Program-made: the position numbers and the translations under genes
Notes under the pieces: model-generated
Database searches by the model: none
Told to the model about the DNA's origin: nothing
Seen by the model: the letters and a program-made list of their open reading frames with translations, nothing else
In this document: positions 61,955 through 64,000 of the stretch, one piece after another
How positions within the stretch are numbered: the first letter of the stretch is position 1
Layout: each line of letters begins with the position of its first letter
Assembly: GCF_005222755.1 (NCBI RefSeq)
Contig: NZ_STGD01000014.1
Coordinates: 62,001-126,000, forward strand
From: Roseomonas sp. HF4
Lineage (GTDB): Bacteria; Pseudomonadota; Alphaproteobacteria; Acetobacterales; Acetobacteraceae
Reading direction: 5' to 3'
DNA length: 64,000 nucleotides

Positions 61955-63193
61955 TCAGCGACGAACCAGGATGTAGTGGATCGTCAGGTCGATCGTGACC
62001 TCTTCCTCTGCCGTGCCAGGCGGGAAGGGCGGCAGCGCTGCGCCGCGGAACACCGACTGCGAATAGTGGTTCAGAAAGATCGAGCGCGAACCTGCGCGTA
62101 GTTCCACGCGGCGCACCCTGCCATCCGCGCCTGTCGTGATGCGGACGGTGACCGGGCCTTGCTCGCCCAACTCGGCCGCTTCCCGTGGATAGCGAAGGTT
62201 GCGGTCGAGCCACATGCGGAAGGCGTTGCGCCAGTCGGGGCCGGCCTGGGCACCGCGGACGCGAAGGTTCTCGACGTCGCCGGGTCCCGGGAGGCTGGCG
62301 CCCGGCCGAAGATCGAGGCCGCGGCGCGGGGCACCCGGTCGTGACGGATCGGCCTCCCCGAGCCGGATCGGCGGCCGGTCCGTAAGGTCGAGCGGAGCGA
62401 TGCGCGGCGGCGCCGGAGGCGCGGAGGGCGGTGTGGCCGGCGGCGCTGGAGGGGGCAGCGGCAAGGCGGCAATGGCGGGCGGGATGCTGCGCGGTGGTGG
62501 CGGTGCCGTTGGTAATGCGCCAGGGACGGGGTCCGGTACGGCCGGTGGGGTCGGTTCCGGCGGTGACGCGACGGATGGCATGGGTGGCGGCGGCGCCGCG
62601 TCGACCTGGCGGGCCGGAGGCGGCACGGGCGGCGGCGCGGCATCGACCTGACGGGCGGGCGGTGGCGCCGGGGGTGGCGGCGGCGGCGCGGCAGGCTCCA
62701 CGATCGTACGCGGCGGTTCCGGCGGCGGCGCGACTGGGCTCGGCACAGGGGATGCGGCGGCCGGCGGTGGTGGCGGCGCGGCGGCCGGCGGTGGTGGCAG
62801 GGCGGCGATGGCGGGCGCCGGCGGGGGCGGGGCCGGCACTGCGGGCGTTGCCTCCGGCGGTGCAGGCGGCGGCGGAAGGGATGGCGGCGCGGACTCGGCC
62901 GTGACGGTCGGCGCCTCCTCCGGGGCCTCTGCGCCGCGTGGGGCCTGGTCCGATCCACCCTGGAACACGACCGCGAAGGACGGCGGCGGCAGCGGTTGCG
63001 GCGGGGGGCGGCGCGGATCGAGTTCGAGAAGGAAGGCGACGACGAGCACGCCGTGCAGCAGCGTCGAGACTAGGCCCGCCACGCCGATGCCCCTGCGGTG
63101 GCGACGCCGCTTCAGCAACGGGCCATGCGGTTCGGGCCTCGAAGCGGTGGTCGGCGCGGGCGGCGGGGAACGATCGCGGGGCGAGAGACGCAT
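61955..63193 (-). CDS. TonB family energy-transducing protein
   Basis: 412 residues. One N-terminal membrane helix (GVAGLVSTLLHGVLVVAFLLEL, about 37-58) is followed by a proline-rich periplasmic linker of about 220 residues and a C-terminal TonB-like domain (about 320-412) with FRMWLDRNLRYPREAAELGEQGPVTVRI. TonB couples the ExbBD proton-force complex to outer-membrane receptors. No exbB, exbD or TonB-dependent receptor lies beside it. Two copies of PPPARQVDAAPPP, 14 residues apart, are in the linker (nt about 62592-62660). ATG 63193 gives the usual basic N-terminus. Confidence 0.85.
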   Translation of the reverse strand: MRLSPRDRSPPPAPTTASRPEPHGPLLKRRRHRRGIGVAGLVSTLLHGVLVVAFLLELDPRRPPPQPLPPPSFAVVFQGGSDQAPRGAEAPEEAPTVTAESAPPSLPPPPAPPEATPAVPAPPPPAPAIAALPPPPAAAPPPPPAAASPVPSPVAPPPEPPRTIVEPAAPPPPPPAPPPARQVDAAPPPVPPPARQVDAAPPPPMPSVASPPEPTPPAVPDPVPGALPTAPPPPRSIPPAIAALPLPPPAPPATPPSAPPAPPRIAPLDLTDRPPIRLGEADPSRPGAPRRGLDLRPGASLPGPGDVENLRVRGAQAGPDWRNAFRMWLDRNLRYPREAAELGEQGPVTVRITTGADGRVRRVELRAGSRSIFLNHYSQSVFRGAALPPFPPGTAEEEVTIDLTIHYILVRR

Positions 63194-63394
63194 CAGGGGG
63201 TCCGGAACCCTGCTCCAGATGGGGGCGGGACGGCCGAATCGAAGTTCGACGGCCGCCAGGATGCGCCCTGGTACACCAATGCCCGGCACGGGTCGTCTGC
63301 TGGTTGGCGCGGTGCGATGATGATGCGGCCCGGGGCCGCTTTCCGCTTCGCGACCTGCATGCAAGCATCCCGGATCATTTCGGAGGTTCCTGGC

Positions 63395-64000
63395 ATGGCC
63401 GCTTCGCGGGAAGGCGCCATTGCGCGCGCGGCACAATACTTCGATGACGGCACCTACCTGGATGCGTTGCGCCTGCTCGTCGCCGTGCCGACCGAAAGCC
63501 AGATGCCGGACAGCCTGCCGGCGCTGACCCGTTACTGCGCCGAGACCATCCCCGCGCTTATGGCGGGCATGGGCTTCGACCATGTGGTGCTCGACAACCC
63601 CGTGCCGGGGCGCGGGCCGGTCTTCCTTGGGACCAGGATCGAGGATCCCGCCCTGCCGACCGTCCTGGTCTATGGCCATGGCGATGTCGTGCGCGGCCTC
63701 GCGGGACAGTGGAGCGGCGGGCTCGACCCCTGGTCTGTCACCGTGCAGGGCGAGACGTGGTTCGGCCGCGGGACGGTCGACAACAAGGGCCAGCACCTGA
63801 TTGCGATCGAGGCACTGCGCGCCGTGCTGGCCGAGCGCGGCGGCCGGCTCGGCTTCAACGCCAAGGTCCTTGTCGAGACCGGGGAGGAGCAGGGCTCGCC
63901 CGGCCTGCGGGACCTGCTGCGGCAGGAGCGCGCGCGCTGCGCGGCCGATGTCTTCATCGGCCTGGACGGGCCGCGCCAGACCACCTTCATGCCGGAGATG
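63395..64000 (+). CDS. M20 family metallopeptidase, truncated by the window edge
   Basis: 202 codons with no stop, so the 3' end lies outside the window. The N-terminal domain is intact and has the dizinc motifs: YGHGDVV (first His and Asp), GRGTVDNKGQH (bridging Asp) and ETGEEQGSPG (Glu-Glu catalytic base and ligand). It belongs to the ArgE/DapE/carboxypeptidase group of M20 peptidases and hydrolyses peptide or amide bonds; the substrate is unknown. ATG 63395 has GGAGG 8 nt upstream. It is divergent from the TonB gene (201-nt gap). Confidence 0.86.
   Translation, partial: MAASREGAIARAAQYFDDGTYLDALRLLVAVPTESQMPDSLPALTRYCAETIPALMAGMGFDHVVLDNPVPGRGPVFLGTRIEDPALPTVLVYGHGDVVRGLAGQWSGGLDPWSVTVQGETWFGRGTVDNKGQHLIAIEALRAVLAERGGRLGFNAKVLVETGEEQGSPGLRDLLRQERARCAADVFIGLDGPRQTTFMPEM

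Overview
The window is GC-rich throughout, with densely packed genes, many 1 to 4 nt start/stop overlaps and frequent GTG starts. Gene content and order (uvrC-pgsA-moaD-moaE; rpmI-rplT-pheS-pheT; a three-subunit formate dehydrogenase next to DUF3305/DUF3306/DUF6505/DUF6352 genes; two orphan Bug-type tricarboxylate receptors; CheZ; phaB; an MtaB-FtsY pair) point to a chromosomal segment of an aerobic alphaproteobacterium, probably Acetobacteraceae of the Roseomonas type. That assignment is inference; no rRNA gene is present. I see no prophage, IS element, CRISPR array or integrase, so most of the window reads as core chromosome with metabolic accessory genes.

Region 1 (1-3300): a glutathione S-transferase, an MFS transporter and a TauD/TfdA-type dioxygenase. 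Region 2 (3321-18077) is the centrepiece, a formate dehydrogenase locus. It starts with a divergent 681-residue multi-[4Fe-4S] protein, then a translationally coupled plus-strand run of five poorly understood genes (a biotin/lipoate-ligase-like protein with altered catalytic motifs, DUF6505, DUF6352, DUF3305, DUF3306). A near-perfect Fur/Irr-like palindrome follows, then a TorD-type chaperone, a small Tat-signal protein, the catalytic, Fe-S and cytochrome b subunits, and mobB and moeA. Convergent mobA and fdhD complete the molybdenum cofactor and sulfuration functions.

Region 3 (18216-31899) is largely housekeeping: a C39-like protein and a creatininase, an AhpD-like enzyme, FtsY, MtaB, DapF, CheZ, L35, L20, PheS, PheT, an MFS transporter and LepA. 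Region 4 (31947-39919) has two Bug-type periplasmic receptors, tRNA-Ala(GGC) with a clear terminator, a 3-oxoacid CoA-transferase pair, a two-domain YciI protein next to a decayed second copy, acetoacetyl-CoA reductase, a lipoprotein, an 8-bp tandem repeat in an AT-rich gap, and UppP.

Region 5 (40146-51776): an orphan TRAP receptor, an MFS transporter and a LysR regulator divergent from a formylglycine-generating enzyme, its apparent Cys-type sulfatase substrate and a secreted HAD phosphatase; then DUF502, DUF4149 and a complete TRAP transporter (dctPQM). Region 6 (51773-59550) is one long minus-strand run: uvrC, pgsA, a lipoprotein, moaD, moaE, a VOC protein, two tandem paralogous polytopic membrane proteins and a TauE-type permease. 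Region 7 (59551-64000): an AT-rich gap with DnaA-box-like sequences, an SDR-folB pair, a small ORF with a structured leader, a TonB-type protein with a long proline-rich linker, and an M20 peptidase cut by the window edge.

The best candidate for an undescribed system is the formate dehydrogenase accessory block at 3321-8959, together with its palindromic operator candidates.
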